Assembly: GCF_963924675.1 (NCBI RefSeq)
Contig: NC_089219.1
Coordinates: forward strand, 151,982,288 to 152,046,287
Reading direction: 5' to 3'
DNA length: 64,000 nt
DNA from: Phocoena phocoena
Lineage: Eukaryota; Chordata; Mammalia; Artiodactyla; Phocoenidae
The translations under genes were made by a program, and so were the position numbers. The notes beneath the pieces were generated by a model, which did not search any database, was not told the DNA's origin, and saw nothing but the letters and a program-made list of their open reading frames with translations. Shown piece by piece: positions 48,090 through 60,761 of the stretch; within the stretch, counting starts at the first letter, position 1, and each line of letters opens with the position of its first letter.

Positions 48090-48480
48090 GACTGTAGCAA
48101 TTTTCATGGCAGCCAAAATGTAGAACCAACCCAAATATCCAACAATAGGGGAATGCTTTAATAAGTTGGAGTATAGCCTCTTGATAGATGACTATGCAAG
48201 AATTAAAAATATTAGTTTATCATGACAGAAAATGCTTATATAAAAAATTTTATAGCAACTTTATTGAGATGTAATTTACATGCCATACAATTCACCTAAA
48301 GTGTACAATTCAATGATCTTTAGAATATTCATAGGGTTGTACAACCACCACCACGATCAATTTTAGGATATTTTCATCACACCTAAAATGCTTTTTTTTA
48401 ATGGTAAGCAAAAAAGGACAGAAATTTGTTACTACTGTATTATCGCAACCATACAAACAACACTGGAAGAAAATATGTCA
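48090..48480. repeat. Nested L1-type remnants
   Basis: An older sense L1-like stretch ('aacccaaatatccaacaata', then 'ggacagaaatttgttactac') is split by an antisense L1 3' segment at about 48240-48400 ('ttattgagatgtaatttaca', 'gtacaaccaccaccacgatc'). Confidence 0.6.
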
Positions 48481-48926
48481 AGATGTTAACAGTATTTCAA
48501 TGATGGGACTCTGATTTTCTTTTCCTTATTTCTATGTTTCCATGTTTTTAAAGATTTCTATAAGCAGGGTGTGTTAATTTGCTAATGTGAGGAAATTTTA
48601 ATTTTAACAAATTGTATACCGTATTACAGTTTGGCTGCAGGGAACGTAAAAACTCTGGGAAAACTGGCTTAAACAAACAGGGATTTATTTTTATCTCATA
48701 AAAAGAAATTTGGGGTTTAAGCATATAATAGAGTTAAAAATAACTAAATGTAATATGAGCCTGATTCAAATAAACGAACTGTAGAAAAATTATGTTCAAG
48801 AAAATTTGAAACTGACTAGATATTTGGTGATATTTAGAGACGCTGGATCTCATTGAGCATCAGCAGCTATTCTGTGACCATGAGTTAAAAAGCATAAGAG
48901 GAAGGCAAAGAGAATCACAAAGACAT
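48481..48926. other. AT-rich non-coding DNA
   Basis: No gene seen. Possibly further degraded LINE. Confidence 0.3.
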
Positions 48927-48942
48927 TGGCCTGCTATCTTTG

Positions 48943-49069
48943 TTCTGTTTTTTTGTTTTTGGCCATGCCGCGAGGCTTGTGAGATCCTAGTTCCCTGACC
49001 AGGGATTGAACCTAGGCCCTCGGCAATGAAAGCACGGAATCCCAACCACTGGGCCACCAGCGAATTCCC
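48943..49069 (-). mobile_element. Short CHR-type SINE with perfect TSD
   Basis: An antisense minimal copy 'ggccatgccgcgaggcttgt' to 'ccaccagcgaattccc'. The perfect 16-bp TSD is 'tggcctgctatctttg' (48927-48942 and 49070-49085). Confidence 0.94.
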
Positions 49070-49454
49070 TGGCCTGCTATCTTTGAACTCCTGAAATTAG
49101 TTCTGCAACTCAGGCCATTGCATTAGCATTTAAGGCAGAACTTAAGGGCTCACCACATCCCATCACCAGCTCTGTGTTACATATTTCATCCAGAGCAGTA
49201 AGAGAGGCTGGGAGAGTGGGCACGTGAGCTTTTGCAGCCTCTATTTCAGACAAAGGAGAAGAGGATTGGGCATAAGAATGGGAGAAAGCAACCTATAGTG
49301 ACAGCCACATGTTCAGTTGTTAATAAGATCAAGCATTATAAAAAATAAATAAACCTCCTAGACAGGATTCTTCAGTACTTTGAATTTTTGCCAATTAGTT
49401 CTTTTAAGTCAGAATCCTGGAATCAGTTTAAAGAGACTGCACAAGACTTCTAGT

Positions 49455-49600
49455 TAGTGCCTTACCACTCAATGTGTGGGTCCCCCAACCGGTAGTATTA
49501 GCATTTCGGACCCTACCCCAACCTACCAAGCTGGAGTCTACATTTTAACAGGATCCCAGGATTCCTATATGTATAAAAGCTTGAGAAGCACTGCTGTGGT
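49455..49600 (-). repeat. MER5-like hAT-Charlie fragment
   Basis: 'gctggagtctacattttaac' and 'aaaagcttgagaagcactgc' resemble the terminal half of a MER5-type non-autonomous DNA transposon. Confidence 0.55.
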
Positions 49601-49879
49601 CCCTGCCCATCAGATGCTTATGTAGGAGGAATCCTAGCTCAAGCCTAAGCCAGCCTGAGGACCTGGAGTCCACTTAGGAGTGTCAGGCCAGAGGACCAGT
49701 AGGGTAGGTCCATCAGGGGTCTATGCACACTGGGGACTGCTTCCCTCTTTGAGAAAAGTGTGTCTTAAAGGAAGACACTCAGGCATACAAGTTTGTTTGT
49801 AAACAGTAAATGTTTCACTATTCATCCATCCAATAATTTGTCTCCTGTATACCCTCAATAGAATGGCAAATAAAATCAA

Positions 49880-50310
49880 TATAAGATACAATCCCTGCTC
49901 TTAAAGAACTGGTAGGGTAGATGGAGGTGCCAACAGACACTGCAGTGTTAAGTGATCTTCTTGATGGTAGGACAGGGGGCCCTGGGAGCAAAAGAGGGCA
50001 ACTTTCTCAGATGTTGGGAGTGGACATGGGTGGCTTCCTAGAGCAAGTGGTATCATAGCTGAATCCAGCAGAATGAGTAGGGTTCAGTCAACAGAAGGGG
50101 GAGGAAAGTGGGTGAGGCTAAAGGTGAAGGGACTGTCTCCAGGCCAAGGGCACAGTGTTTACAGAGATTGGTATGTGAAAGAGAACAGGCGAGTTTGGAA
50201 CCACTAGGGAAAATGAAGGTGGTGGTGAGGGATAGGGCTGGAAATGAAGGCAGGGTTCAAATCATGGCAGGCCTTGGGGGCCATATTAAAGAGTCCTAAC
50301 TTAAATCCTG
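49880..50310 (+). repeat. Ancient interspersed repeat (family uncertain)
   Basis: 'gtggcttcctagagcaagtg' and 'catggcaggccttgggggcc' are phrases of the same old family as the copy at 10205-10480. It is probably an L3/CR1-type LINE. Confidence 0.5.
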
Positions 50311-51160
50311 AGGATAATGCAGAAGAGGAACTCTCCTTAGAACTAACCGTCCCTGCCTCCCTGTTTGTCTTCCACAACAGTTTTCACAACTTCCCCTGAG
50401 AGCTGGGGAGAGAGGGCTTCTAAAGAGGTACCAAACCGAAGGAGCTGGTGGCCCAGCCCCCTGAGGGACGTTGGGCGCGCAGGGCAGTTCTCTGTGTTGG
50501 GCCCTGGCAGCAACAGGAGTGGGTAGCTCAGCATCCGTGGGAGGGAGGGAGCACACTCTGACATGCTCTTCAACATGTGTGCCCTTGACAAGGGCAGCAA
50601 ATGTAGCAATGCTACAGGAGCAAAGGCAGCAGAGGGGAAGTCAGGAGATGCTCCCCGGTGTTGGTGAGCAGACATGAAGCACATTTATGGGACTCCCGGA
50701 GAGGGAAGGAAGGAGTAGCTGCAACTGCCCCGTGCAAATAGGGTTGTGGTGGGGGGGGTGAAGGCGAGCTGTTGAAACCCCTCTGCGTAGAGAACTCTAA
50801 AACTGCACTGCCATGTCTTGTGAATATTCATGATGTGACGCAAGTATTTCTTGACCCTTTCTTTAAGGCTCACCTTTCCCTGGTAATCTGGGGAAAGTGT
50901 GTATGGGGAGTGGGGCTACTGTCCTCCCAGGACCACTGTCCTCCATCTCTCAGAAGCTGCTGCCACCAAGCTGACCTCAGCAGAGGGCTGATGCAGGGAA
51001 GCTGGGTGTGTAACAGGCTTTTCTGAAATTTTAGACATAATGAGGAAACTGAAATGTGGGGAGGAAAGAACTGGGCCTACTTTGGTGCCTTTCCCAACAC
51101 ACAGTCATCTACCCACCCCCACTCCACCTTCAGCTACCCACTGATGAAGCAGAAGCCATG
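50311..51160. other. Repeat-poor intergenic DNA
   Basis: Overlapping chance frames on both strands. No exon or RNA gene recognised. Confidence 0.4.
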
Positions 51161-51175
51161 ACACTGAGATTTTCT

Positions 51176-51545
51176 TTTTTTTAAAAAAATTAATTAAGTT
51201 ATTTTATTTTTGGCTGCGTTGGGTCTTCATTGCTGCAAGCAGGTTTTCTCTTGTTGTGGCGAGCGGGGGCTAGTCTTCATTGCAGTGCACAGCCTTCTCA
51301 TTGCAGTGGCCTCTCTTGTTGTAGAGCACGGACTCTAGGCACGCGGGCTTCAGGAGTTGTGGCAGAGGGTCTCAGTAGTTGTGGCTCACAGGCTCTAGAG
51401 CACAGGCTCTGGAGCGCCGGCTCAGTAGTTGTGGCGCACAGGTTTAGTTGCTCCGCGGCATGTGGGATCTTCCCGGACTAGGGCTCAAACCCGTGTGCCC
51501 TGCGTTGGCAGGTGGATTCTTAACCACTGCGCCACCAGGGAAGCC
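51176..51545 (-). mobile_element. Long CHR-type SINE with perfect TSD
   Basis: An antisense copy from an A/T-rich tail and 'tttttggctgcgttgggtct' to 'gccaccagggaagcc'. The perfect TSD is 'ctgagattttctt' (51163-51175 and 51546-51558). Confidence 0.95.
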
Positions 51546-51689
51546 CTGAGATTTTCTTGACTTTGGGCCAAATCAAATTCCCAGGCAGGGCTCCCTCCCC
51601 CACTAGTCTCAGCAATAGGAAGGGAATTGGTATAGTGATTTATTCTCTCGTCAAGGGCAAACTCCCAACCATCAGGGTGTTTTATTTTT

Positions 51690-51800
51690 CCAGTTCTAAC
51701 TACTTGTCTGCCTTCCCTACAAATTCTGGAGCTCCTTGGGTTGGGCACTGTATCTTAATCATCTCTGAATCTCTTCTCAAAGTCTTAACTCCATCCAGAA
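51690..51800 (+). repeat. L2 LINE fragment
   Basis: 'ggagctccttgggttgggca' followed by 'ttaatcatctctgaatctc' is an L2 3' region phrase. Confidence 0.65.
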
Positions 51801-53435
51801 TGAGCCCACTTCCTTTTCAAGCCATTTCCAACCCAAATAGACATTTGAAACCACAAAACCAATAACCTAGATATCACCTCCTACTTATTCCTATGACGAG
51901 AAGTTCCTAAAATGAGCAAACTGCTGCTGCAAGGCGTCCCCATCAACCTCATTATGCGTGTTTATCCCTTAACAGTCTGTCCTTCCTGGGCATGGGTAGT
52001 GTTCATGCGGGTAAATGTCACTATTTACCTCGGGTTAAGACCTGCCACCCAGAGAGGATGTTCTCCCTCTGATTGCCAAGCAGTTAAGGGAAGTGCTGGC
52101 TGGCGAAACAGGATTCAGCTAATTGCACGTCCCGCGGGGCATTGGATTTTGTGGGCATGTGTTCTGCATATGGGGCAACGAGGCCTATTCTATCACGTGT
52201 GCTGTTGAAATCTCTACCCAGCCAAAATTCAGGCTGGCAGATGGAAGAAATTCTTAAAGGCTCTATTTCTGGTTTTCAACATTCAAAGAAACAGTGCGCT
52301 ACCACCTCTTAAAAATAATTGGTTGAGCACCAAGTTATATTCATTGCCACAGTCATAAATAAAGAAGTGCTAGACCACATTATTCACATCTAGAATATTG
52401 CTAATGATTCTTACATGCAAGAAAAAGGATTACTGATGTTTGAGAGGTTGTCTTTTTTTGCTTTTTTTTTTTTCCCTTTCCTTCTGTCCTCAAACCCCAC
52501 CCGTACCCCCCAGCCAAGAAAAGTCTTGTTGATTAAAGTGAAGAGGTTGATCTTTGAAGTAAAATTAACTTTACTCTTTCCCGAATCAAGAAATAATCTC
52601 AAGACTAAAATAAGAAAGTGCCAAACCAACTTAGCATTTGATTCTGAGGAAGATTCCCCCAAGGAACTTGGATGGCAGAAAATGAAAGGGAAGCCAATTA
52701 GCTTGTGTGAAGCCATGCTAACTTTGAACTAGCTTCGCTCCAGAAGAAATGCGCCCATTAAGAAAGTACACAAAAGTAAGCACAACTGCCGTCCAGGCTT
52801 CTTCCTGCCTGGTGCACACAGGCAGCTTCCTGTCCATTTCCTGCTGGCAAAGCAGGTGAGTGGAGAGCAGGAAAAAACATGCAGAGGTGTTGTAGCTACG
52901 CACCAAGCAGCATTGCTTTCACGGGCCCTCCGGCGTTACAGGACCATGTTCACTGAAAAATGATGACCCCCGTGAATGTTCTCGTGTGTGGGTGTAACCT
53001 AAACACAACCCCGCCTAATGAATCACTCTCTGGAGAGCCAGAAGGGGGCTATTCTAGGTACACTGCCGATGTGGATGAGGATGTGTCTCCTCATTTCCTG
53101 GCAATGGGAGAATGCTGTGACGACTCCAGTTCCTAGAGAGCCACTGTTAAAATCCTCTTTGGAGTTGAGGGATTAGCTAAAAATATGTTGAGGGGACAGG
53201 ATGAGTTTGCCTTTTGGTTCTTGTTGTTTCGACTAGGGTTTTTTGACCTCTTGTGGAAAGTGGGTTACTAATGTCCACTACTGTTCTGATTAGAGGGCAG
53301 CTCTTTTGCTTTTCACAAGACTGATGTCAAGCGAAAAAGAAGGGCAAGTTTGCAACCTGCCCGGGTAAGGATGGCTCTGCTGCCACGAAGAGCACGCCTT
53401 TCTAACTGATGGTGCTGGAGAGTTGAAGCCTAGTC
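51801..53435. other. Repeat-free intergenic DNA, possible conserved elements
   Basis: 51900-52220 and 52780-53180 keep scattered CpGs ('cgtcccgcggggcattgg', 'ggccctccggcgttacagg') and contain no repeats. They are candidate regulatory blocks 3' of LEMD1. No coding exon is supported. Confidence 0.35.
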
Positions 53436-53439
53436 TAAG

Positions 53440-53590
53440 GAGGACAACACAGGGGAAGGTGACTGACCAGGAACTCAGGGGATCCGGGTTCCAATCCCAC
53501 CTCTGCCCCCAGCTACCTGTGGACATGTACGGCTTTCCTGGGGCCTCAGTTTCCTCCCCTGTAAAATGAGCACGGGAATTCTAAGTTAGA
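53440..53590 (+). repeat. MIR SINE
   Basis: 'ccgggttccaatcccacctc' and 'cctcagtttcctcccctgta' are sense MIR phrases. Confidence 0.88.
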
Positions 53591-53935
53591 AACTACATTG
53601 ATGAACCTTAAAGACAGTGTGCTAAGTAAAATAATCCAATCACAAAAGGGCGAATGCTGCATGATTCCACTTCTGTGAGTTGCCTAGACTAACCAGATTC
53701 ACAGAGACCGAAAGCAGAATGATGGTTGCCAGTGTCTGGAGGGAGGCGGACTGGAGAGTTGTTGTTTGATGCGTACAGAGGTTCAGTTTGGGAGGATAAA
53801 AGAAGTTCCAGAGATGGATGGTGGTGATGGTTGCACAGCAGTATGGGTGTTTAGGATCACTGAGCCACACAGCTAAAAATTGTTAAAGTGGTACATTTTG
53901 TGTTATGTATATTTTGCCACAATTTAAAAGAATAA
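53591..53935 (+). repeat. L1M 3' end
   Basis: 'tgcatgattccacttctgtg', 'agaatgatggttgccagtg' and 'tatattttgccacaattta' follow the end of L1 ORF2 and its 3' UTR in sense orientation. Confidence 0.85.
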
Positions 53936-56035
53936 GAAAGAAACGAGGCAATGTTTCACAGCACTAGTGCACGATATCAGGGGTTCTCAAACTCAAACAT
54001 CCACAGGCCCAGGCAAATTGTGTAAATGGATGAGTGAGCCCCGTGACTTGCAAGATGCACATCACGCTGGAGGGGGCAGCAGCTCCCCAGCCCAGCCAAG
54101 ACTGGCCATGTAGGAATGTGGGTAGATTTTTCAAGAAGAGTGAAAATTCTGGATACTTAGGTGAAATCTCTGAATTCTTCAAATTGGCAACTAATCTAAA
54201 AAAAGTTTTTAAACCCACAAAACTGTGGGCCAGACAAATTCTATTCTGCTTGCAGGCCTCTAACTTTCTCCCTCCATGTGGATAGCCCATCTGTATCATC
54301 TGGTTTCCTTTCTTCTTTGCATCCCATTCCCCGCTTCTCCCTCAATAACACATTGTGGCCAAGACAAGCCGTATCTGGATAAGTCCCTTGACTTTCCACT
54401 GTGTGCCCATGGAAACCCAACCAGAATATGCCAGAACAGGCAGGATATACTCCACCGGTAACAGGCGTGTATGCTGGCGTCAACATTGTGGTGGTCCTAA
54501 CAGGGTCCATCAGAGATGTGGGGGGCACTTATGTACATATTCTAGCTCCAAACTCCACTAACTCTATCAGTTTTTGGTTTACTTTCCTTAATGGAGACCT
54601 AGTGAAATAGTCCCTGACTCTCCCATCACACTTGATGCCTTCCATCTCTTCATTTCTGTTTTGAAACTGATCAACTTCCTCGCTATATCTGGTGTCGATT
54701 CTCATTAGCATATTCAGAAGTCAGATGATATCATGCATATTTCTTGATTTTTGACATCTGTGGAAAATATCGATACATCCCAGTACGTGAGACCTCAGGG
54801 TAAAGGGATTTTATGTTATCAGAGTAGTAACAGCCATGTAGATGCTGGAGGTTGCCTGTACTGTGTTTCACTTATAAGCCCGATATTGCAACTTGGCAGA
54901 AGAACATAGGCAGTTTTCCGCGTTTGCTAGCAGCTTTATTTAAAGGTGGGACATTGCTTGCAAAAGTAGGCCATTTGGAGAGGTGTAGGGAATACATCGC
55001 TAATCACCTGCCAGTCTATTTCTTGCTTATACCAAAACTGGTAGCAAAAAAAAAGGAGAAATCTGGGCATTTCCTTAGGCGAGGTTTTCTACAATTAATT
55101 CTCAGTGACAGCACAGATGTCTCCCGCTTGTGAGAAGCCATCAAAAGGTTCTTTTTGATGTGATGTGCTCTCCCAAAGTGGGGAAGCAGAAGTATTGCTT
55201 AGATGAACAGATCTGCATTCTCAGCAAATCCTGCTGGTGATGGGAAGGTTGTGGCTCTGTACTCAGTGAGTCTTTCTGCCTGTCTACTCCTGTGGTCCAG
55301 CATGGCCTTATGCTCAGTGATTCCTCATTCAGCTGCAACTGTTTCCAGATAACTTCAGTTTGCCTCTTCGAGAGCGGTGGCAATTTCCTTCCTAATGGTG
55401 TGTCTTTTTGTTGACATTTATGAAGGGCTTACTATGTCCCAGGCCCTGTACTAGGAGCTGGGCTATAAGGACGATCTAGTGGGAGAAGCAGAGTCATAAA
55501 CAGAGGATTATAACTTGTCCGGAGTCTGTGTGAATGGATGCTGCTTTGGTGCTCTGCCCAGGTCGCCTTCCCTTGCCCAGTGTACCCACGCCTGCTTTGT
55601 GGGTTGGCTGCCAAAGGCTCATGGGTACCACTCTCCTCCTAAGCATTGTCCTCAGCTGATGGGGGCTGCTTCTCCTGACCAGTCAGACCCACCCAGGGTA
55701 GCCCACAGCCAAAGACTAACTGATCTGGAAAAACAAAAGGCCAGCCCTGTGGCATCAAGGTGGGGAGAAGACACCTCTGTGATGTTGTGTTCCAGAGTGC
55801 TCCACTTCCCACCCATCCACCTTGAATCAGGCCAGGGCTTGATTGTACCTGAGACCACAAGAGCTTAAGTTCCATGTGGCTCTTTCCCCTTATCCTGCTT
55901 CAGACCCTTACAGGTTTTCTGAAGAGCACTTCTGCAATAAGTTACAGGCCTCAGACTCTGCTTCTAGGAAGCCCAATCTGTGACAGGGTTATGAAGACGA
56001 TATTTTATAGGAATCTTCATGAAATGTTATACCTT
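53936..56035. other. Intergenic DNA with few repeats
   Basis: A probable DNA-transposon scrap lies at about 53975-54065 ('aggggttctcaaactcaaac'). The remainder shows no gene that I can support. A 117-residue frame at 55515-55868 lacks any motif. Confidence 0.4.
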
Positions 56036-56039
56036 TCTT

Positions 56040-57160
56040 TGCTTTTTAAGCAAAGAATCTGAGTATACAATTTTTCAGGAGAAAATATTTGTGAATCACA
56101 TATCTGATAAGGGGTTAATATCCAAAATATATAAAGAGCTAATAGAACCCAACAGCATAAAAACAAAATCAATATGACTAAAAAATAGGCAGAGGGTCTG
56201 AATAGATGTTTTTCCAAAGAAGACATACAGATGGCCAAGAAGCACATGAAAAGATGCTCAACATCACTAACCATCAGGGAAATGCAAACCAAAACCACAA
56301 CGAAATATAACTTCACACCTGTTAAAATGGCTATTATCAAAAAGACAAGCAGTAACAAGTGCTGGCAAGTATGTGGAGAAAAGGGAATCCTTGTGCACTA
56401 TTGTTGGGAATGTAAATAAGTGCAGCGACTATGGAAAACACTGTGGAGATTCCTCAAAGAATTAAAAATAGAGTTACCATATGATCCAGCAATCCACCTC
56501 TAGGTATTTATCTGAAGAAACAAAAACACTAATTTGGAAAGATACATGCACCCCTATGTTCATTGCAGCATTATTTACAATAACCAAGATATGGAAACAA
56601 CCTACATTTCCATTGGCGGATGACTGGATAAAGAAAATGTGATATATATATACAATGGAGTACTATTCAGCCGTAAAAAAGAATGAAATCTTGCCATCTG
56701 CAGCAACATGGATGGACCTAGAAGGCATTATGCTAAGTGAAATAAGTCAGACAGAGAAAGACAAATACAGTATTATCTCACTTAGATATAGAATTTTAAA
56801 AACAAAACAAAAAAACCAAGTTCATAAATATAGAGAACCGATTAGTCATTACCAGAGTTGTGTGTGTGTGGGGGGGGGGTGCATGGTGGGCAAAATGGGT
56901 GAAGAGGGTCAAAAGGTACAACTTCCTGTTATAAAATAAATGTCACGGGCATGGTGACTATAGTTAATAATACTATGTTGCATATCTGAAAGTTGTTAAG
57001 AGAGGAGTTTTTAAAAGCACTCGTCACAGGAAAAAAGATTTTTCTATAACTATATAGGAACAGGCTTACTGTGGTGGTCATTTCACAATATACACAAATA
57101 TTGATCATTGTGCTGTACATCTGAAATTAATATAGGTTAAATTATGCCTCGGTAAAATAT
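56040..57160 (+). repeat. L1 ORF2 3' end and 3' UTR, sense
   Basis: 'aggggttaatatccaaaata', 'agatgctcaacatcactaac' and 'tggagtactattcagccgta' are the classic end of L1 ORF2, followed by 3' UTR to about 57160. Stops break the reverse-transcriptase C-terminal frame, so it is dead. A G-rich run lies near 56862-56880. Confidence 0.93.
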
Positions 57161-57294
57161 ATATAAGTATAATTTTGCATATTTTGGAATGACTTCCTCT
57201 TTTGTTTCCTCAGTAAAATGAGGACATTGAATGAGACGCTCTCTCTGCGAAATCTTACGTGTCTTTGACTTTGTAACCACGAGCATCACTTTGG

Positions 57295-57495
57295 GGATGA
57301 AGTGGAAAGAGAGAGACCTGGGTTCACATTCTGACCCCACACCTTACAGCTGAGGGTCCTTGCAAGCTGCTTGGCCTTGCTGGGCCTTCCTTCATCTGCT
57401 GAATGGGAAGTGATATCTATCTCAGCATTGTTGTGAGGACTCATGAAATGATCTATGCTGGAGCACACGGTACAGCACCCAGCAATAAATCACAC
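57295..57495 (+). repeat. MIR SINE
   Basis: 'agacctgggttcacattctg' to 'cattgttgtgaggactcat' matches sense MIR. Confidence 0.88.
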
Positions 57496-58760
57496 TGTTA
57501 TTACTACTAATACTTTACTTCTCTAGTAAAATAGGGACACCTAAATAGGCCTATAAGGCAGCTTGCCCCACACTACACGGTCCCAGATTGCTGTGCTCTC
57601 TGAGTTGTTGGAATTGTCTGTTTTTCCTCTGCCCCGGGCTATCAACTATCTTGAACAATTCTTTCCTGCATTTGAATTTTCTGACTAATCCGCTAAAGAT
57701 TGGAGAAACCCTCTAACCAGACTTACTAGAATTGACTGGGTTACTATGATTATTATTATTTTATTAAATTTCTTGGCCTGTCTGACTCGTCTCGTGGTAT
57801 GTTGTAGATGGGCAGCTTTCAACTAGACTGTGACCTCTTAGAGCTCGAGGACGATGTCTTAATCATCAGTCTCTAACACCTAGTCTAGTGCCAGCAGAAC
57901 CGATAAATGGGATCTCATAAATTCAAGTGGGAATACACTCTTAATAAGGATTGAAAATAAAATGTAAGTAAAGAGGCTCAAAGTGAGGGCCTAAACCTCT
58001 GCTATGAAGTCAAGGCCATACATTTTTGATCTGGATAGTTGAGACTTCTAGGTAAAAGATTTTGAGATTGAAAAAGGTTTTATTACATAAGTGGACAATG
58101 TAAGGGGAAAGGAGAGGGTGAATTTTATCTTCCAATTAATGTTAATAGGAGGACTCAAATTCTGAATGTTAAAATTCTGCTTTTCTTTTCCACAATCCCC
58201 ATGATGGGCACAGTGTCTTAATACTATGGGTTTTGCAAACAATAGTAAAACTCAAGGGAAAAGCCACACGGTGTTTGTCCCCTGTAGCTCCTAATCATCC
58301 TCCTGTCATTCTCCTTTGATGTCTTCCTTGTCTGTTTGCCTAAATGACACAGATACTCCCGGCCTGTTTCTGGGCAGAGTCGGACGGGAGCCAGATGAGA
58401 GAGCTAGGATGCTGAGTCAGCTCTCTTTACTGCTCAGGCCATCAGGCAGGGATGGGAGGAGAGACAGCTCCTCTGAGATCAAATTCTACAAAGTGCTGCA
58501 GTGGTACATTTTGTTCACACACAATTAAACTGGTTAAACACTGCCTGACCCTGGGATTGCTGGCTGGGGGCCCGGGTTTGGTCTTCTTATCTGTCTAACA
58601 GGAGCCTACAAAGCAAGAGTCCTTCTGGGCTGCCTTTAGGCCTAGTAAGGAGGTATATTTCTTCCTTATCTTAAAGGCCCAGCAGCTTCTGTGCAAAACT
58701 CATCTGGCCATAGCTCAGTGGAAATTGGAGCATCTCCTCTCAGAATCATTACCACACAGA
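57496..58760. other. Intergenic DNA
   Basis: An L2-like scrap lies at about 57825-57910 ('gtgacctcttagagctcgag'). Otherwise no gene or repeat is recognised. Confidence 0.4.
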
Positions 58761-58764
58761 TTCC

Positions 58765-58915
58765 CCAAATCCGGTGGTCCTCAACCTGGCAGCCCATCAG
58801 AATCATCTGGGGACCTTTTAAGTGCCGTCTGGTGCCCAGGCTGTCCCCCAGACCAGCAACCTCAGAATCTCTGGGGGAGGGACACAGGCACCAGTACAGC
58901 CAAGGTTGGAAATGA
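58765..58915. repeat. MER5-type hAT-Charlie element
   Basis: 'ggtggtcctcaacctggcag' then 'aatcatctggggacctttta' and 'accagcaacctcagaatctc' are MER5 phrases, nearly full length. Confidence 0.8.
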
Positions 58916-59024
58916 ACTGCCTTGGGTGAAGACCACTGCAGAGAAGGTTAAAAGATTTCAAATGACTGAGCTCAGAGAAGAGGAAAGAGTGTGACCTTAA
59001 GATTCGTGAAGGCCCCAGTGATGT

Positions 59025-59590
59025 AGTAGAAGAAACTTCTACATGGTAACAACTCACGGGGCTTGGGCTCTGGTGCTGCCACCTACTACCTCTAGATCTT
59101 GGGAAACTAACTCTGGGCTTCCATTTTCTCACCTATAAAATGGGTTTTGTGTGGTAGATAATACACAGAAAATACCTGTACATAACAGGTATTCAAAAAG
59201 TAGCAGTTACTAGACTCACAGACTTAGAAAACAAACTTATGGTTACCAAAGGGGAAAGACGGTGGGGGGAGCATAAATTAGAAGTTTGAGATTAACATAT
59301 ACATACTACTATATATAAAATAGATAATCAACAAGGACTTACTGTATAGCATAGGGAACTCTACTCAATATTCTGTAATAACCTATATGGGAAAAGAATC
59401 TGAAAAGGAATGGATATATATATGTGTATATATATGTGTATATGTGTATATATATGTGAATCACTTTGCTGTACATTTGAAACTAACACAACATTGTAAA
59501 TCAACTATACTCCAATATAAAATAAAAATTGAATTAAGAAAATAAAAGGAGACAATAAGAGGATATATATTTTTTAAAAAGTAGTAGTTA
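59025..59590 (+). repeat. MIR interrupted by a young L1 3' end
   Basis: A sense MIR ('ccattttctcacctataaaa') runs to about 59209. A sense L1 3' UTR (59210-59575; 'gtatagcatagggaactcta', 'ttgtaaatcaactatactcc') with a (TATG)-rich tract follows. The TSD 'aaaaagtagcagtta' / 'aaaaagtagtagtta' (59195-59209 and 59576-59590) has one mismatch. Confidence 0.88.
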
Positions 59591-60295
59591 TCATTAACAC
59601 AGGCAGTGCTTCCTTAGCCAGATGAGAACCCTTTTCTTGGTTGTCTTTTCTCCACTTGCAAGCCTTTCCCCATTTAAGTTGGGAAGGAAGATTAGAAGAA
59701 ATTTAAATTGTTAAAATTGCTATTCTAGATGACTTCTTTTTTGCTATATACTTTTTTACATTATTTTCCAATCGAACTAGTTAACAACATCTTTTCATAT
59801 TTTCATAGGCAGTTATTCTTTAATGACATGACAGGTAATTAATTTTCACAGTTCATTTAAATGACAGAAAAATAAACCTACGTGGAGGCTACAGAAATTG
59901 TGGTTGGACTTTTCCTTGCTTTTCTGGTCCTGGTTATACCCTCTTTTAGTCAATCACATACCCACCAAACATACCTTCATAGCGTTCCACTCAAAGGATG
60001 TGAAGTTAGTATAAATATCGCCTGCTAAGTTTGCTGTGAAACCTTTAACCAAAATTAGTTTAACTCAGGGTGTCTTCTGGGTTTGTTGTTTTTAATTCTG
60101 AGGATTGTGTTTCAACAATCGAGAGGTATATTTCCTAATTTTGAAACGCTATATGGAATTGCACAGTTGTAACTTCCTCAGATGTATACACAGTCCCATG
60201 AAGTTTTCAGAGGACACTTTTGTATAAATTAAGATGCTAGAATTAAGCATGGTCTATAGTCACACACAAAATTTGGTACTCATCTAAACTTAGTG
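59591..60295. other. AT-rich intergenic DNA
   Basis: No recognised repeat or gene. Confidence 0.4.
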
Positions 60296-60299
60296 GCAT

Positions 60300-60560
60300 A
60301 AGTAACATTAACTAAAATCTTATTATATGCCTGGAACTATGCTAAGTATTTTACATGCATTATCTCATTTAATTCTTTCAGCAACCCTATGAAATAATAA
60401 TATAATAATAAATATATATTATATTATTATAACTATATATATATATTATTATAACAATCCTGATTTTATAGCTAAAGACATTGAGACCCAGAAAGTTGAT
60501 TTATTCAAGATCAAGTGGAGAACTGGGATACAAACCCATATCCATCTGATGCTAAAGACT
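60300..60560 (-). repeat. MIR (antisense) with AT-repeat expansion
   Basis: 'gcattatctcatttaattc' and 'tgggatacaaacccatatcc' are antisense MIR. Between them, 60393-60452 is an AT/ATA-rich near-palindromic tract. Confidence 0.82.
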
Positions 60561-60569
60561 TCACTTTAA

Positions 60570-60761
60570 AAAAAAAAAAGCATTATTGAGATATGATTAG
60601 CATACCAACAATAACAATCCAACCACTTACATACCATACAATCCAACCAGTTCAATGGCTTTTACCAGAGTGTGTAATCCTCACAACAATCAATTTTAGA
60701 ACATTCTCATCAATCCAAAAAGAAACTCTATCAATTAATGAATGGATAAAAAATGTGTGTC
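60570..60761 (-). repeat. L1M 3' end fragment
   Basis: 'gcattattgagatatgatta' and 'atcctcacaacaatcaattt' are an antisense L1M 3' segment, target of the adjacent SINE. Confidence 0.7.

Noticed and set aside
56655..56939. 94-residue frame starting MEYYSAVKKNEI
   Set aside because: This is the well-known end of the L1 ORF2 frame, inside a dead L1 copy, and not a host gene.
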